From Procambarus clarkii (taxonomy: Eukaryota; Arthropoda; Malacostraca; Decapoda; Cambaridae): 64,000 nucleotides of DNA. Location of the stretch: the NCBI RefSeq assembly GCF_040958095.1, contig NC_091216.1, positions 336,001 to 400,000 of the forward strand, in the 5' to 3' direction. Shown one piece after another: positions 63,505 to 64,000 of this stretch (position 1 is its first letter; each line of letters begins with the position of its first letter). The translations under genes and the position numbers were made by a program. The notes under the pieces are model-generated. The model saw only the letters and a list, made by a program, of their open reading frames with translations. It did not search any database and was not told the DNA's origin.

Positions 63505-63560
63505 GTGAAGGGACGACGACGTTTCGGTCCATCCTGGACCATTCTCAAGTCAATTGTGAT
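63505..63560 (-). other. GGTCC hairpin with CGAAACGTC, hammerhead-like motif
   Basis: On the minus strand GGTCC-AGGAT-GGACC (63,540-63,526) forms a 5-bp stem followed directly by GAAACGTCGTC. This copies the stem II-GAAA-stem III-GUC order of hammerhead ribozymes, which are known in the terminal repeats of many Penelope-like elements. The bases before the stem read CTTGAGAAT; against the CUGANGA core, the G and A at core positions 5 and 6 are not matched. This copy is therefore probably inactive or a non-ribozyme relative. Its position downstream of the ORF end agrees with a PLE terminal repeat. Confidence 0.4.
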
Positions 63561-63638
63561 GAGGAAGTAGAGACAGGCAATAAATAGGCTAGAGAGAGCT
63601 GAGGAGCAAAGTAAGGTGTATTTTAGGGGATAGTAATA

Positions 63639-63690
63639 ATAATAAGAGCTGCAGAGGGCCTATTGGCCCATACGAGGCAGCTCCTATTAT
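63639..63690. repeat. Nested strong hairpin (GAGCTGC/GCAGCTC and GGGCC/GGCCC)
   Basis: The outer arms 63,639-63,652 and 63,677-63,690 pair at 13 of 14 positions (mismatch A63,645 with C63,684). The inner arms GGGCC 63,656-63,660 and GGCCC 63,665-63,669 close a TATT loop. The core word CCTATTGGCCCATACGAGG is one I recall as a widespread decapod repeat. It is probably a structured 3' element of the retroelement or an older short repeat inside it. It does not fold as a tRNA. Confidence 0.8.
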
Positions 63691-63751
63691 AACCACCAAA
63701 TGAGAAGGAGATAGGAATAAGAAGACGATAGCAAGGGAGCGTAGGTTAAGG

Positions 63752-63822
63752 CAATGAACAGAAAAAAAGGAGAAGAGAGAAAGAAAAGGAAAGAGAAAGA
63801 AAAGATAGATAAATGGAAGGGG
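63752..63822. repeat. Purine-rich tract in PLE 3' region
   Basis: The + strand is almost pure A/G (GAACAGAAAAAAAGGAGAAG, then AGAGAAAGAAAAGGAAAG and more), so the element's sense strand (minus) is CT-rich just after its stop codon. It may be low-complexity expansion in the 3' untranslated part. No coding potential seen. Confidence 0.75.
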
Positions 63823-63827
63823 TAGGC

Positions 63828-64000
63828 TTATGTTAGGTCACGTTTGTTAGAAAGATTACAGCATTTGAGTATATACTGTGAAAGGGAAGAGTCCACAGCA
63901 ACAAAGCCAGGACTCAAGTTACTGTTGTCATTCAGTGTATTAGAGCCGATTCAACAAGACGGCGTCTGTGGAGAGTAGAGGCAGGAAAGATTATTTTGGA
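63828..64000 (-). pseudogene. PLE GIY-YIG endonuclease C-terminus, frameshifted
   Basis: Read on the minus strand from 64,000, the frame gives 22 codons ending before a TGA at 63,934-63,932 and includes RRRLVESALI, which I recognise as the conserved tail of the GIY-YIG nuclease domain of Penelope-like elements. The Glu probably corresponds to the metal-binding Glu of that fold. The protein-like sequence continues in another frame from about 63,935, with NLSPGF and YILKC, for 35 codons to a TAA at 63,830-63,828. NLSPGF after an ESALI motif is a typical PLE ending as far as I recall. A one- or two-base indel near 63,935 therefore breaks the gene, which suggests a dead copy. The reverse transcriptase and the rest of the nuclease lie beyond the window. 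In an intact element this enzyme nicks target DNA for insertion. A sequencing error in the read is the alternative to a true frameshift. Confidence 0.68.

Larger units (their letters stand above)
63235..64000 (-). mobile_element. Penelope-like retroelement pieces at the array edge
   Basis: All 766 bp outside the satellite fit a minus-strand Penelope-like element (PLE), an EN(+) retroelement class with reverse transcriptase and GIY-YIG endonuclease. In minus order: the endonuclease C-terminus (64,000-63,828, frameshifted), a CT-rich 3' region, two hairpins, the CGAAACGTCGTCG word, then an open frame reaching the satellite. PLEs are often found as partial tandem copies with terminal repeats that include ORF-proximal sequence, so the last frame could be the start of a second, downstream copy. 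The minus-strand end at the satellite is an A/T simple tract, AATAATAAAAATAAAAATAA, like a retroelement 3' tail. The words GTTTCGGTCC and GGCCCATACGAGGCAGCTCC are common in decapod genomes as I remember them. The element continues past 64,000. Confidence 0.65.

Noticed and set aside
63639..63690. tRNA or tRNA-derived short element
   Set aside because: The fold is one nested hairpin without the arms or A/B box words of a tRNA.

Overview
The window is almost entirely one satellite DNA array. From base 1 to about 63,234 a unit of 168 bp (about 40% G+C) repeats head to tail in one orientation, roughly 376 full units plus a final 97-bp fragment. I found no gene, RNA gene or foreign insertion inside it. 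The open reading frames there exist only because 168 is divisible by 3 (56 codons), so a frame can stay open across neighbouring units; they are satellite translations, not genes.

The units are not uniform. They fall into recognisable variants that recur in fixed order, so the array is built of higher-order repeats (HORs) and nested duplications. Left part: an A-type 14-unit HOR of about 2,350 bp (1-5.4 kb and again 9.07-15.4 kb) alternates with a B-type block (5.4-9.07 kb and again 15.4-26.2 kb). The B block is marked by a 166-bp unit and contains 2,687-bp and 10,914-bp spaced duplications. Right part: a chain of C-, D-, E- and F-type duplications with offsets 5,363, 3,695, 2,857 and 1,512 bp (32, 22, 17 and 9 units), each starting inside or next to the previous copy. 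From about 51.5 kb to the edge the units are more mixed, with a 3,527-bp spaced and an 839-bp spaced duplication.

At 63,234/63,235 the satellite stops abruptly in mid-unit. The last 766 bp are different DNA, best read on the minus strand as pieces of a Penelope-like retroelement (PLE). They are: the C-terminus of a GIY-YIG endonuclease domain, broken by a frameshift (64,000-63,828); a pyrimidine-rich 3' region with two strong hairpins; a CGAAACGTCG-type motif; then a second open frame that runs into the satellite. I recognise the GACGACGACGTTTCGGTCC and GGCCTATTGGCCCATACGAG words as very common dispersed repeats in decapod crustaceans. From memory, not a search, the organism is therefore probably a crayfish, crab or shrimp.

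Nothing here works as a pathway. The most plausible role of the array is structural: centromeric or other constitutive heterochromatin, with one unit close to nucleosome length. The right end of the window is an array edge, or a retroelement insertion within the array, which the next bases beyond 64,000 would decide.
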